DNA of 64,000 bases. It comes from Bdellovibrionales bacterium (GTDB taxonomy: Bacteria; Bdellovibrionota; Bdellovibrionia; Bdellovibrionales; UBA1609). Positions 1 through 9,207 of this stretch are shown here, in pieces (positions within the stretch are counted from its first letter, which is position 1; each line of letters opens with the position of its first letter). The notes beneath the pieces are model-generated. The model was not told the DNA's origin. It made no database searches and worked only from the letters and a program-made list of their open reading frames with translations. The DNA lies in NCBI GenBank assembly GCA_020628165.1, contig JAHDFM010000003.1, positions 1 through 64,000 on the forward strand. The letters run 5' to 3'. The translations under genes and the position numbers were made by a program.

Positions 1-361
1 CAGTTCCAATGGCAACAATTTGTCTACAGTTGTATTTTGTCATTTCTGCTTTGACTTGTAGATCACTAAGTTCACCAACTATATTTATACACAGCCAATC
101 GTTGGGCTTATTTTTATTTGTTAAAAGAACCATATTTTGTTTTTTGTCGACAGTTTCTCTATAACCATCTTTAAACTTAAGTGTCTGGTAAAGATCTTGA
201 GCTGTATCCCCTTGTATCCATAGTACTTTTTTGCCAGACTCAATCAGTGTTTCGATATGAGTAACACCATCTGAGGTTGTCTCCCATGCAAATGCACGTG
301 AGCTTGTTAGAAATAAACAGGCACAAATGGCTAAGGTATTGATTATAAATTGTTTTTTCAT
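1..361 (-). CDS. Exported protein of unknown function, cut by the left window edge
   Basis: The reverse-strand frame is open from an ATG at 361 to the window edge, giving the first 120 residues. It begins with a signal peptide (basic start MKKQ, hydrophobic stretch, SSRAFA cleavage region), so the protein is exported. An AAGGAG ribosome binding site lies a few bases before the ATG. The visible mature part has two Cys (in WLCIN and YNCRQ) that could form a disulphide. I do not recognise a family. The gene is divergent from the TIGR02147-type regulator at 479 and shares a short promoter region with it. The C terminus is outside the window. Confidence 0.75.
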   Translation of the reverse strand, partial: MKKQFIINTLAICACLFLTSSRAFAWETTSDGVTHIETLIESGKKVLWIQGDTAQDLYQTLKFKDGYRETVDKKQNMVLLTNKNKPNDWLCINIVGELSDLQVKAEMTKYNCRQIVAIGT

Positions 362-440
362 ACTTTTTCTCCTTATTTATGTATGTGTTTAATGCAGTAT
401 GTCACATCCTTGGTGGCAGCGATAGATTAACTTAATTAAT

Positions 441-478
441 TTGTATTGTTTAAATTAACAATTTTGTTAAAATAAACT
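441..478 (+). promoter_or_regulatory. Palindromic operator/promoter candidate between divergent genes
   Basis: Positions 455-470 form an inverted repeat with 7-base arms (TTAACAA and TTGTTAA) and a 2-base centre. It ends 8 bases before the GTG start of the regulator at 479. A weak -35-like TTGTAT (441-446) and a -10-like TTAAAAT overlap it. No Shine-Dalgarno sequence is visible before the GTG, so a very short leader is possible. Autoregulation by the adjacent DNA-binding protein is inferred. Confidence 0.35.
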
Positions 479-1279
479 GTGAATATTTTTGATTACAATG
501 ATTACCAAAGTTATTTAAAGGACTTATGTTTAGCTAAGGGGCAGCGGAGTGGTTATAAAACAAAGCTTGCTTCAGCAATAGAGGTTCAGGGAGCTTATTT
601 ATCAAGAGTTTTAGCTAGAAAAGTGAACTTAAACTTAGAACAGGCTTTCAGGTTATCAAAATTTCTTGCATTAACAGAAAAAGAAAGAAGTTTTCTATTT
701 TTATTAATTGAAAAAGAAAGAGCTGGCTCATTTGAGTTACAGGAATATTTTAAAAAGAAAATTGAAACAGAGATTAATAACTATAATAAAATTCAAACGC
801 GTTTAAGTAATGTCAAAGAACTCACTGATGAAAGCAAAGCTCAATATTATTCTAATTGGTATTATTTAACGATTCACTTGATGGCAGAGATGGATCACAT
901 CAAAAGCGCAGAAGACTTATCAAACAAACTCAACCTAAATTTAGAAACAGTCAATGAAGTGCTTAGTTTTTTACAAAAGCACTCTTTGGTTGAATATGCT
1001 GAAAATAGAATAACTGCAACAGATGTTTCTGTGCATCTTCCTGGGGACTCTCCATTGGTGACTCAGCACCATCGCAACTGGAGACTCAAAGCTATGCAAG
1101 ATGTGACCAAAACAAATGATGATCACTTACATCTATCAGCTGCCACGACTATTGATTTTGAGACTTATTGTAAAATAAGGAAGATGATTTTAAAAACGAT
1201 AGAAGAAAGTGTGAAGCTTTTTAAGGAATCTCCAATTGAAGATGTCTACGCCCTAAATATTGATTGGTATAGAATGTGA
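479..1279 (+). CDS. TIGR02147 family protein, probable transcriptional regulator
   Basis: This 266-residue protein starts MNIFDYNDYQSYLKD, close to the usual opening of TIGR02147 proteins (about 270 residues, frequent in Bdellovibrio and Fibrobacter). Residues about 20-65 form an HTH-like segment (LASAIEVQGAYLSRVL). The middle is charged and helical, and a winged-helix-like region near 130-180 (LSNKLNLNLETVNEVLSFLQK) precedes the family's C-terminal half. It has no signal peptide and should be cytoplasmic. The GTG start is supported by the family-like N terminus rather than by a ribosome binding site. Its targets are unknown. The neighbouring exported protein and the lipoprotein at 1476 are the obvious candidates. 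Confidence 0.85.
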   Translation: MNIFDYNDYQSYLKDLCLAKGQRSGYKTKLASAIEVQGAYLSRVLARKVNLNLEQAFRLSKFLALTEKERSFLFLLIEKERAGSFELQEYFKKKIETEINNYNKIQTRLSNVKELTDESKAQYYSNWYYLTIHLMAEMDHIKSAEDLSNKLNLNLETVNEVLSFLQKHSLVEYAENRITATDVSVHLPGDSPLVTQHHRNWRLKAMQDVTKTNDDHLHLSAATTIDFETYCKIRKMILKTIEESVKLFKESPIEDVYALNIDWYRM

Positions 1280-1475
1280 CAAAAATTGTAAGGCTGTCAT
1301 AATTTGTCACTAGAGAAAACGTCAATCAAGTAAATGAAATTTTATCATTAAATACAGTAGGGGTTTTCGCTAAATTTTTACCACTGGCAAGAGTAAATTT
1401 TAAAATCACTTAAAAATGTGTTGGAGCAAAATTTGCAAAACAAATTTTGAATGTTTTAAAACTTAAGGATTTTCA

Positions 1476-2876
1476 ATGAAGTTGCTACTCTTATTTTGCA
1501 TGATTACTCAGTTTACAATCCTTGGGTGTAAGCAAGATAAAAAGGTGCGAAATCAAGGTCTCAATACGTCAACTGTAAATAGTTTAAAAAATCAACAGTT
1601 AAACACAAGCTCTGGTTCTGACGAAGTTTTGGAAGAGGGTGGGTACTCTGGAGGAGGAGGAAATGTTAACTCCTATAGCTCTGAAGAATTTAAAACGATT
1701 TTTCAAGAAACTGTTGAAGTCGCCAAGAAGATGCATTTGTCTATTCCTTTTTATTTATTGTTTTTAAAATTTGATAATAAATTACCTGCACAATTTGAAG
1801 TTATACTAGATAAATCGTTGAGCGTTGGTGAAGGAAGTGTTGGTGTTATTAAAAATATTGAAATTAAGTTTGATTCTTATTGCCAATCCGAAAACAGCAC
1901 ACACAACCACGCATCAGTGAATTATTCATTAGACTCAACTGTTTGTATTTCTTCAAAATCTCTTGAGCTTATGTCAAAAACGGAGCTCAAAAGAAAATTA
2001 TTGGCTTTAATTTCTCATGAATATGTACATATGCTTGGAATTAAAGATGAAGACTTAGCAAATGAGTATCAAACACTTATTTATAATAACTTTTATATGA
2101 TAGACAGCACTTATTTCAGTGCGTCTTACGTTATGTCTTTGCGATTCGCTTATGAGAGCATTTATTACTTTTTTTATTTAGATTGTGTGCTCAATGATTT
2201 ATGTTCAGATGTATTGAGTTTATCGGCTGAGAGGTTGATAGATTTAAAGAAAAATAAGCCTAAAAGATCTGAGCTTTTGTCTATTCTTAATTTGATAGAG
2301 CATCAAATTAAGAATGTTAGTGCAGCCTTTCGAGGGGCCTATTTTTCGGTGGGTGCATCATTGATAGATTCAAACATATGGAAGTTGACAGACGAGTACT
2401 TGTACACAGATTACCCTCATAGTCGGGCCTTTTTGATTTTAAAAAAATACATCACAAGTAACAATACGATCGATGAGGATATTCTTCGTAAATTATCCGT
2501 AAATTTTGTAAGGTCATTTTTTAAATTGAACTTTATTGATCGAATGAATCAAGTGAATCTTGTGAGTAGAAATTTATTTTTTAACTATTGCTATAGGTCT
2601 GTACCGATGTATTCAAGTGTTACAAATGATCTTTTAGATGACTTCTTTATGGTTTCAAATTTTTCACATAAAAATATTGATGATTATTTGAAAAAATATA
2701 ATGTATATACAATTTATTATCAGAATGAGGTGATATATTTACCTCATAATCGCATGTGTTCAGAAAGAAATATTAAAATACCTGCTATGGAAGGTAAGCC
2801 TACATCTCCTGTTCAAGATACTGATGTCCCATTAGAAGACTGGTCTCAGTACTATAAAGTTTATATTAAAAAATAA
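1476..2876 (+). CDS. Lipoprotein with a zincin-type HExxH motif
   Basis: The 466-residue product has a lipoprotein signal (MKLLLLFCMITQFTILGC, lipobox ILGC, Cys18). A low-complexity Ser/Gly-rich linker containing GGYSGGGGN follows. At H181 there is an HEYVHMLGIKDED sequence, which fits HExxH followed by a Gly and an acidic residue as in zinc metallopeptidases. The rest of the chain is unrecognised, rich in Tyr and Phe, with no further membrane span. Translation starts after an AAGGA at a usable distance. It is probably an envelope-anchored peptidase or a non-catalytic relative. The assignment rests on the motif alone. Confidence 0.7.
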   Translation: MKLLLLFCMITQFTILGCKQDKKVRNQGLNTSTVNSLKNQQLNTSSGSDEVLEEGGYSGGGGNVNSYSSEEFKTIFQETVEVAKKMHLSIPFYLLFLKFDNKLPAQFEVILDKSLSVGEGSVGVIKNIEIKFDSYCQSENSTHNHASVNYSLDSTVCISSKSLELMSKTELKRKLLALISHEYVHMLGIKDEDLANEYQTLIYNNFYMIDSTYFSASYVMSLRFAYESIYYFFYLDCVLNDLCSDVLSLSAERLIDLKKNKPKRSELLSILNLIEHQIKNVSAAFRGAYFSVGASLIDSNIWKLTDEYLYTDYPHSRAFLILKKYITSNNTIDEDILRKLSVNFVRSFFKLNFIDRMNQVNLVSRNLFFNYCYRSVPMYSSVTNDLLDDFFMVSNFSHKNIDDYLKKYNVYTIYYQNEVIYLPHNRMCSERNIKIPAMEGKPTSPVQDTDVPLEDWSQYYKVYIKK

Positions 2877-3131
2877 CTTAAAACTATATATGGCAAACTT
2901 ACTGAAAAATTCATACGGCTGATGAGATAATTTTATCACTTATAGTAGCTGCAAAATTTTGGTTCAAAATACTAACTCGTTGAAAGCATATTAAACTAAA
3001 GTTTTAAGACCAAGAAAATGCTAAAAAAGGACTTGTTTTGATGACCCTTCGACCAGTCCAGTAGCTCATTTTTGTTTGTAATTCTCATTTTGAAACATCA
3101 TTTTTACCAAAATTTAGTCAGAAAATAAAAC

Positions 3132-3158
3132 TTAAGTCTTTATTCAATAAGCCGAAAA
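3132..3158 (+). promoter_or_regulatory. Possible FliA (sigma-28)-like promoter before the fibre gene
   Basis: TTAAGTCT (3132-3139), 11 bases, then GCCGAAAA (3151-3158) resembles the sigma-28 consensus TAAAGTTT-N11-GCCGATAA with correct spacing. It ends only 6 bases before the annotated ATG at 3165, so the transcript would be nearly leaderless, which argues against it. The rest of the 2877-3164 gap shows no gene or clear terminator. Confidence 0.3.
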
Positions 3159-3164
3159 GAAAAT

Positions 3165-6100
3165 ATGGTAGTACGTCTTTTGCGACTTTATATTGTGATT
3201 ATATTTTCACTTTTTAGCTTTGTGGCTAGTGCACAAGGGCTTTTGACCTATCACGGCCGAATCATAGCGCCAAACTCTTACCCATTAGAAGAATCTAATG
3301 TGACATTCACTTTACAGGTGTACTCTCCTGGAACTGAACAATGTGTGCTCTACGAAGAAACGCAAACCCTAGACTTAACCAATAGCCAGGGTTTGTTCAG
3401 CGTTAATATTGGTCAAGGTACGGTTACTGTCGATGACCCTGGCCTTGGTTTAACTGGCGCAATTGATAATCATCAAACCAAATCAGGACTTAACTGCAGT
3501 GTGGGCAGCTCTTACACCCCACTGACTGGGCACGGTAGAAAGCTACGAGTAACTTTCGACTATCCAGGTAGTACAGGGCCTGTCACTATCACTCCCGATG
3601 TGGCGATCAATTCAACGCCTTATTCTTATTATGCCAGTCGCTTAGGTGGTTTGGAAAAGAACCAGTTCTTACAAGTGAACAGTGGTGGGTCTCAGCTATT
3701 AAATCAAGCTAACTTAGAATCTATTTTTACAACCACGAATTATCCGCTATTAATGTCAGCCGTTGACGGCACCCATCCATCTTATGCCAGCGCAAGTGAC
3801 TTGCCTGTGACTGGTGGAACTTTAGACATGTCAGGCGGCGGGCAAGACATCATAGTCAACGACACGCCCCCAACGAGTAACTCTGCAGTGAATCAAACCT
3901 ACAGCGATACTCACTTAGGTGGCAAACAAATTGACTCTTCAAGCATCACTGGGCTGACAGGCTCCGCTGGTGATGGTTATGGTTTGATGTGGGATGAAAC
4001 GACACAAACATTCGTAGCGGGACCACTATTCGCAACAGATAGTTCTAAATTACCGCTGGCCGGTGGCACCATGACAGGAGCCATTGAGATGAGTGACAAC
4101 AACATCACAGGCATCGGTGACCTCACTGGAATTAACAACATTGAACTCGATGGCAGTGGACAAGCTGATTTTAACAGCGCTAACTTAATTGAGTTAGGTT
4201 ATATCACAATAATGCCAGAAAGATCTATTCATTTGGGGTCGTTCACTAACGCACAAGAATCCACTTACACAGCCACACTTGGAGCTTTAGACGCTGGTAA
4301 GTTTTGGTACAACTTTGATAGCAATGAGGTTAAATACTGGAACGGTACTAGTGCGGTGACTTCGGGGGTGCAAATAGGAACGTCCGCCGGGCTTGCTATG
4401 GGAGCTGATGCAGTCCCTAATTGTTTATCTTCACAAAAATTACAAATGAGCCCAGGGCCAACGTTTACGTGGAGTTGTGTGACAGACAATGAAGGAGAAG
4501 TGAACACGGCTAGCAACCAAGGTGCGTCGGGTGTCGGTTTATTCGATACAAAAAGTGGCGTTGATCTTCAGTTTAAAAATATTGATGCTGGTTCAACACG
4601 AGTGGTGATCACCAACGATGCCGTTAACAAAACAGTAGATATAGATATCAATCCAGCTGTCATCGATCACGACAGTTTGTTTAACTTTTCTGCCAATGAG
4701 CACATTGATCATTCGGCTGTGAGCATCACAGCTGGTGACGGCTTGTCAGGGGGTGGTGATTTGACAGCCACTCGCAACCTAGCAGTGAATGTTGACAATA
4801 TCACTATTGAAACAGCTAGTGACGCCTTAAGAATTAAAGATGATGGTGTGACCTCAGCAAAGATTGCTCCTGATACAATTGTGGCTGCAGACATTGCAGC
4901 TGGAGCAGTGGGTTCCAGTGAAATTTTAGACGAGAGCATTGTTTCAGCTGACATCGATGATGGTGGTATCGCCACTAGTGACCTTGCTGATGGCAGTGTC
5001 ACCGATGTAAAAATAGGAACGGTTAGTGTCGATAAAATCATAAGCGGCGCTACAAGGTATTTTACTTATCAACCAGCCAACACTGCTTGTGCCAATAATG
5101 ATGTGTTAAAGTGGGACAACACAAACACCCGTTGGGTCTGTGGCAGTGACGATACAGGTGTGTCAGATCATGGATCATTATCTGGTTTGACAGATGATGA
5201 TCACACTCAGTACGCCTTGCTAGCTGGGCGAGCTGGTGGGCAAAACCTAACAGGTGGCACTGCCGCAAACGACAACTTAACTTTAGAATCCACAAGCAAT
5301 GCTACAAAGGGTGATATTGTATTAAACCCGAATGGTGGGTTTGTCGGTGTTGGAACCGCGACACCTGCAAGTGTTTTGGAAGCAAAAACCTCTTTAGAGT
5401 CTGGAGATGTTGTCAATGTGACTGCTGATTCATTCACGGGGGTGTCCTTAGGTGTAGATAGTTCGAGTGTTAATCATCAAATTGGTCGAATCAATTTAAC
5501 AGGTTCTACAAATGTTAGTGGCGACAGAGGCATTGGTGGACGAATCACAGCCAATTCTTTAAATGATATTTATCAAAATAACGATGCAATTATGCAATTC
5601 AATGCAACATCGTCTGGTGGCAGTGTTACAAATGCAAACCTTTACAGTTTCAATGAAAATGACATTGCTCAAATGGTGATTGATTCAAATGGAAATATGG
5701 GTGTAGGAGTGAATGCTCCCTCTTCAAAACTGGATGTGAATGGTGATATTAACGTTAGGGAGTTGGCATCGGCTCCTGCTGTTTCCTCATCAGATCAAGG
5801 GCGTATATATTTTGATGCTGCTGCCAATAAATTCAAAGTTTCAGAAAATGGTGGAGCCTATGTTGACCTCATTGCAACCAGCGGAATTGGTTCTGGTGAT
5901 TTCTTAGCCGATGGATCTGTTGCTATGACTGGCAATCTTCAGTTAAACGACAATTGGTTGAGTAATGATGGTGGCAATGAAGGAATTCGCATTGATAACG
6001 CTGGCAATGTCGGTGTTGGTACATTAGCACCCTCTGCACGATTAGATATAGTGACAAGTTCAGTGACTGACCCTGCGTTCAATGTAGAGCCGGGTGATAG

Positions 6101-9100
6101 TGGGTATTATACGGCTCAGATTAATAACAATGTTTACTTATCAACTTATCCTGCAGGTGGCTCCAATTTAGAATTGCATGCCTATACTGGTCTTGGAAGC
6201 TCAAGAAGTATGCTTGAGTATGCAAACACAGCTGATGGTACCAACCCTGATCTCATCATAGTTAAAGATGGTGGCAATGTTGGTATTGGTGAAACAAGTC
6301 CAAGTGCAAAGCTAGACATTGTTTCCTCAGTGAGTGGCGTGAGTGGCGTTAATATATCAGGACAAGGTGCTGCCGACACAGCACATGACTTGTACATAGC
6401 AAGAAGTTCTTCGGCATCGACCAGAGCAAATGGTCCAAACATTCGTCTCGATGATGGAACTGTAAGTAACAGTATGTTGATTCAAAACTCTGAAGGGGCT
6501 TTGACTTTTTGGAACTTTGGCAACGGTGGTTCTTGGGCAGAGCACATGCGTATTGCTAAAGATGGAAGTGTTGGTGTTGGAACCGTTAATCCATCTTCTG
6601 TGTTAGATGTTGACGGTGATTTTAATTTGAGAGAAATGGTAGCACCAGGTTTATCTTCATCTGATCAAGGTCGCATTTACTTTGATTCCACAGCAAATAA
6701 ATTTAAAGTGTCTGAGCACGGTGGTGCTTACGTTGATTTGATTCCGACATCAGGTAGTGGAGCCGGTGATTTCTTAGCAGATGGTTCAGTGGCTATGACA
6801 GGCAACTTGCAATTGAATGACAATTGGTTAAGTAATGATGGTGGGAGCGAAGGCATTCGCATCGACAATGCCGGTAACGTTGGAGTGGGAACATCGGCCC
6901 CATCAACAAAACTAGAAATTTATGAGTCAACAGCAACGTCTGTATATTTAAAAGCACAAAACTCAGTTGGAGATGTTGATTTTGGAACAAACTCTGCGGG
7001 GCTAGGAACTGTTTGGAACCGCAATAATTTAGGTTTACAGTTTGGTACTAACGATACGAGTCGTATGGTCATCGATGAAGATGGAAATGTCGGTATTGGA
7101 GCCTCTACGCCATCGGAATTATTACATGTCAACTCAATAGGTGCCACAACGATGTTACTTTCGAGCTCTGGAGCTGGAGCCACTCATGGAGCTACTATGG
7201 TCATGACGAATGACACTCCAGCAAGTGCAGCCGTTTCAATGAGATCATCAGGATATTCCGTGCCTTTAAGAGCTAATAAATTAGATGTGTTTGCGTCGTC
7301 TGCCTCTGACGGAATTGCAATTGGTAGTTCAACGACAGATCCAATACTATTTTATCAAAATGGAGCCACAGAACGCATGCGAGTTCATAACAACGGTAAT
7401 GTTGGTATTGGAACTCCGACACCGGAAGCTCTACTTCATGTTAATAACGGGAATAATTCCATTGGTTCAATTTTAGCAAGTACAAGTCAATTTCACCTTG
7501 TCACAGAATCTTTTGACGACACAGTAAATAGCTCTGTTTTTCGTTTAGGGTTTAATTTTAGCACTCCTGATGCAGCAAATGGCTATATTGATTTCATCCG
7601 TGGATCAGGTGGTGGAAATGGTTACCTTGGATTTGGAACATCGAACACTGAAAGAATGAGAATCGACACGACCGGGAACATTGGTATTGGAACTGTGATT
7701 CCATCTTCGAAACTGGATGTGAATGGTGATATTAATATGATGGAAATGACAGCTCCATCAGTTTCATCATCTGATCAAGGTCGCATTTATTTTGATTCAA
7801 CAGCTAATAAATTCAAAGTGTCTGAGCACGGTGGTGCTTATGTTGATTTGATTCCAACATCTGGGAGTGGTGCTGGTGATTTCTTAGCAGATGGTTCTGT
7901 CGATATGACGGGTAACTTGCAGTTGAATGGCAATTGGTTAAGTAACGATGGTGGCAACGAAGGTATTCGTGTAGACAACTCAGGTAATGTTGGTGTCGGA
8001 ACCTCTGCACCAGATGCTTATTTGCATGTTCAAAATGGAGATTTAAGACCAAGTATATTACTTGAGGGAGCGACAAAAGATATCGCAGTTCCGCATGACC
8101 AAATCTTACAATTCGGTCATTGGAATAAAAGTTCTGATACTTTCACGGAAAGAATGAGGATTGATACGTTAGGAAATGTAGGAATTGGAGCTGCTTCACC
8201 AGGTGATGCTCTACATGTGAACGCAGGAAACCGAGGTATGATCCTTCGTGATGATGATAGCAACACGGCAACTCTTGCCTCTGTTTATTTAGAATTTCAA
8301 GACAGCACCGGTACTCGAATGGGTTATATTGGAGATGGTTCAGCTGGTAGCGATAACATGACCCTTAACTCTGATACGGGTGAGGTGCTTATCAATACAG
8401 CGTCGTCTAACTCAATTCACTTAAGAACGGCAAGTACAACTCGTTTTTCCGTCAACGGCGCTGGTAATGTCGGAATTGGAAACCCATCTCCTAGTGATAA
8501 ACTTCATGTTTACTCAAACAGTGCTTGGGTGACAACAACCATAGAAGGTGTTGGCGCTGGTAATGGAGCTAGTTTAAATATTTATGGCGATGAAGACCAG
8601 TCTAGCCTTATTCGTTTAAAAACAAAGAACGATGAAACCAATCATTGGGACATTTTGGCTCGCGGTGATCAGCACACAAGCACCACCGAACAAAATGATT
8701 TATTGATTCAAAAAAGATATGGTGGTGTTTTCACTACACCATTTATGATCGACGGTCCAACTGGCAACGTGGGTATCGGAACATCTAATCCAGGTGAAGA
8801 GCTTGAAGTGAACGGTGATGTTAAAGCCGTGTCATTCATTATGACTTCTGATCGACGTTTAAAAAGAGACATTGCTACAGTGCCGGGGTTAGAGGCGATC
8901 TTAGATCTCGGCGGATATAGCTATGATTGGGTCAAAGACGGAACAACGGCTTATGGTGTGATTGCACAGGAGGTTGAAGAGGTTTTGCCACACGCTGTGC
9001 ACACCGATGAAAACTCAGGCTTTAAGGGTGTGAATTACAGTGCACTCATCGCCCCTATTATCGAAGCGATAAAAGAGCTTTATCATATGTTCAGTGATGC

Positions 9101-9203
9101 CAATGAAGAGATTCAAACTTTACAAAATCAAGTGGACAAATTACAGTCCGAAAACGATGACCTCAAGAAACGTTTGGAAAAGATAGAAGAAAAAATACGG
9201 TGA
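3165..9203 (+). CDS. Giant trimeric-fibre-like adhesin with C-terminal S74 chaperone domain
   Basis: A signal peptide (residues 1-24) is followed by an N-terminal domain (YHGRIIAPNSYPLEESNV..., to about 160). A long shaft and head region then contains many short GNVGIGT-x-P-type repeats and three long near-identical repeats. At about 1890-1985 is a peptidase S74/intramolecular chaperone domain: S1895-D-R-R-L-K1900 matches the Ser/Lys dyad spacing of endosialidase chaperones, followed by YGVIAQEVEEVLP. Residues about 1978-2012 form a heptad coiled coil. Such domains drive trimerisation of phage tail spikes and of Bdellovibrio mosaic adhesive trimer fibres. The product is probably a secreted or surface fibre that binds prey or surface glycans. 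The next gene starts 4 bases after the stop, so the two are likely made together. Confidence 0.85.
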   Translation: MVVRLLRLYIVIIFSLFSFVASAQGLLTYHGRIIAPNSYPLEESNVTFTLQVYSPGTEQCVLYEETQTLDLTNSQGLFSVNIGQGTVTVDDPGLGLTGAIDNHQTKSGLNCSVGSSYTPLTGHGRKLRVTFDYPGSTGPVTITPDVAINSTPYSYYASRLGGLEKNQFLQVNSGGSQLLNQANLESIFTTTNYPLLMSAVDGTHPSYASASDLPVTGGTLDMSGGGQDIIVNDTPPTSNSAVNQTYSDTHLGGKQIDSSSITGLTGSAGDGYGLMWDETTQTFVAGPLFATDSSKLPLAGGTMTGAIEMSDNNITGIGDLTGINNIELDGSGQADFNSANLIELGYITIMPERSIHLGSFTNAQESTYTATLGALDAGKFWYNFDSNEVKYWNGTSAVTSGVQIGTSAGLAMGADAVPNCLSSQKLQMSPGPTFTWSCVTDNEGEVNTASNQGASGVGLFDTKSGVDLQFKNIDAGSTRVVITNDAVNKTVDIDINPAVIDHDSLFNFSANEHIDHSAVSITAGDGLSGGGDLTATRNLAVNVDNITIETASDALRIKDDGVTSAKIAPDTIVAADIAAGAVGSSEILDESIVSADIDDGGIATSDLADGSVTDVKIGTVSVDKIISGATRYFTYQPANTACANNDVLKWDNTNTRWVCGSDDTGVSDHGSLSGLTDDDHTQYALLAGRAGGQNLTGGTAANDNLTLESTSNATKGDIVLNPNGGFVGVGTATPASVLEAKTSLESGDVVNVTADSFTGVSLGVDSSSVNHQIGRINLTGSTNVSGDRGIGGRITANSLNDIYQNNDAIMQFNATSSGGSVTNANLYSFNENDIAQMVIDSNGNMGVGVNAPSSKLDVNGDINVRELASAPAVSSSDQGRIYFDAAANKFKVSENGGAYVDLIATSGIGSGDFLADGSVAMTGNLQLNDNWLSNDGGNEGIRIDNAGNVGVGTLAPSARLDIVTSSVTDPAFNVEPGDSGYYTAQINNNVYLSTYPAGGSNLELHAYTGLGSSRSMLEYANTADGTNPDLIIVKDGGNVGIGETSPSAKLDIVSSVSGVSGVNISGQGAADTAHDLYIARSSSASTRANGPNIRLDDGTVSNSMLIQNSEGALTFWNFGNGGSWAEHMRIAKDGSVGVGTVNPSSVLDVDGDFNLREMVAPGLSSSDQGRIYFDSTANKFKVSEHGGAYVDLIPTSGSGAGDFLADGSVAMTGNLQLNDNWLSNDGGSEGIRIDNAGNVGVGTSAPSTKLEIYESTATSVYLKAQNSVGDVDFGTNSAGLGTVWNRNNLGLQFGTNDTSRMVIDEDGNVGIGASTPSELLHVNSIGATTMLLSSSGAGATHGATMVMTNDTPASAAVSMRSSGYSVPLRANKLDVFASSASDGIAIGSSTTDPILFYQNGATERMRVHNNGNVGIGTPTPEALLHVNNGNNSIGSILASTSQFHLVTESFDDTVNSSVFRLGFNFSTPDAANGYIDFIRGSGGGNGYLGFGTSNTERMRIDTTGNIGIGTVIPSSKLDVNGDINMMEMTAPSVSSSDQGRIYFDSTANKFKVSEHGGAYVDLIPTSGSGAGDFLADGSVDMTGNLQLNGNWLSNDGGNEGIRVDNSGNVGVGTSAPDAYLHVQNGDLRPSILLEGATKDIAVPHDQILQFGHWNKSSDTFTERMRIDTLGNVGIGAASPGDALHVNAGNRGMILRDDDSNTATLASVYLEFQDSTGTRMGYIGDGSAGSDNMTLNSDTGEVLINTASSNSIHLRTASTTRFSVNGAGNVGIGNPSPSDKLHVYSNSAWVTTTIEGVGAGNGASLNIYGDEDQSSLIRLKTKNDETNHWDILARGDQHTSTTEQNDLLIQKRYGGVFTTPFMIDGPTGNVGIGTSNPGEELEVNGDVKAVSFIMTSDRRLKRDIATVPGLEAILDLGGYSYDWVKDGTTAYGVIAQEVEEVLPHAVHTDENSGFKGVNYSALIAPIIEAIKELYHMFSDANEEIQTLQNQVDKLQSENDDLKKRLEKIEEKIR
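5720..8011 (+). repeat. Three long intragenic repeats in the fibre gene
   Basis: Units of roughly 310 bases lie at about 5720-6030, 6590-6906 and 7700-8011. Each encodes the series LDVNGD, SSDQGRIYFD, ANKFKVSE-x-GGAYVDLI, GDFLADGSV, MTGNLQLN, NWLSNDGG and GNVGVGT. Units 2 and 3 are the most alike. They are separated by different, non-repeated sequences, as in a mosaic of shaft repeats and inserted head domains. Confidence 0.85.
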
Positions 9204-9207
9204 TGGA

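Noticed and set aside
4265-8076. Many open frames of 60-120 codons on the reverse strand and in another forward frame inside the fibre gene
   Set aside because: They lie wholly within a protein with strong repeat and domain features, lack ribosome binding sites, and mirror the codon pattern of the true frame.
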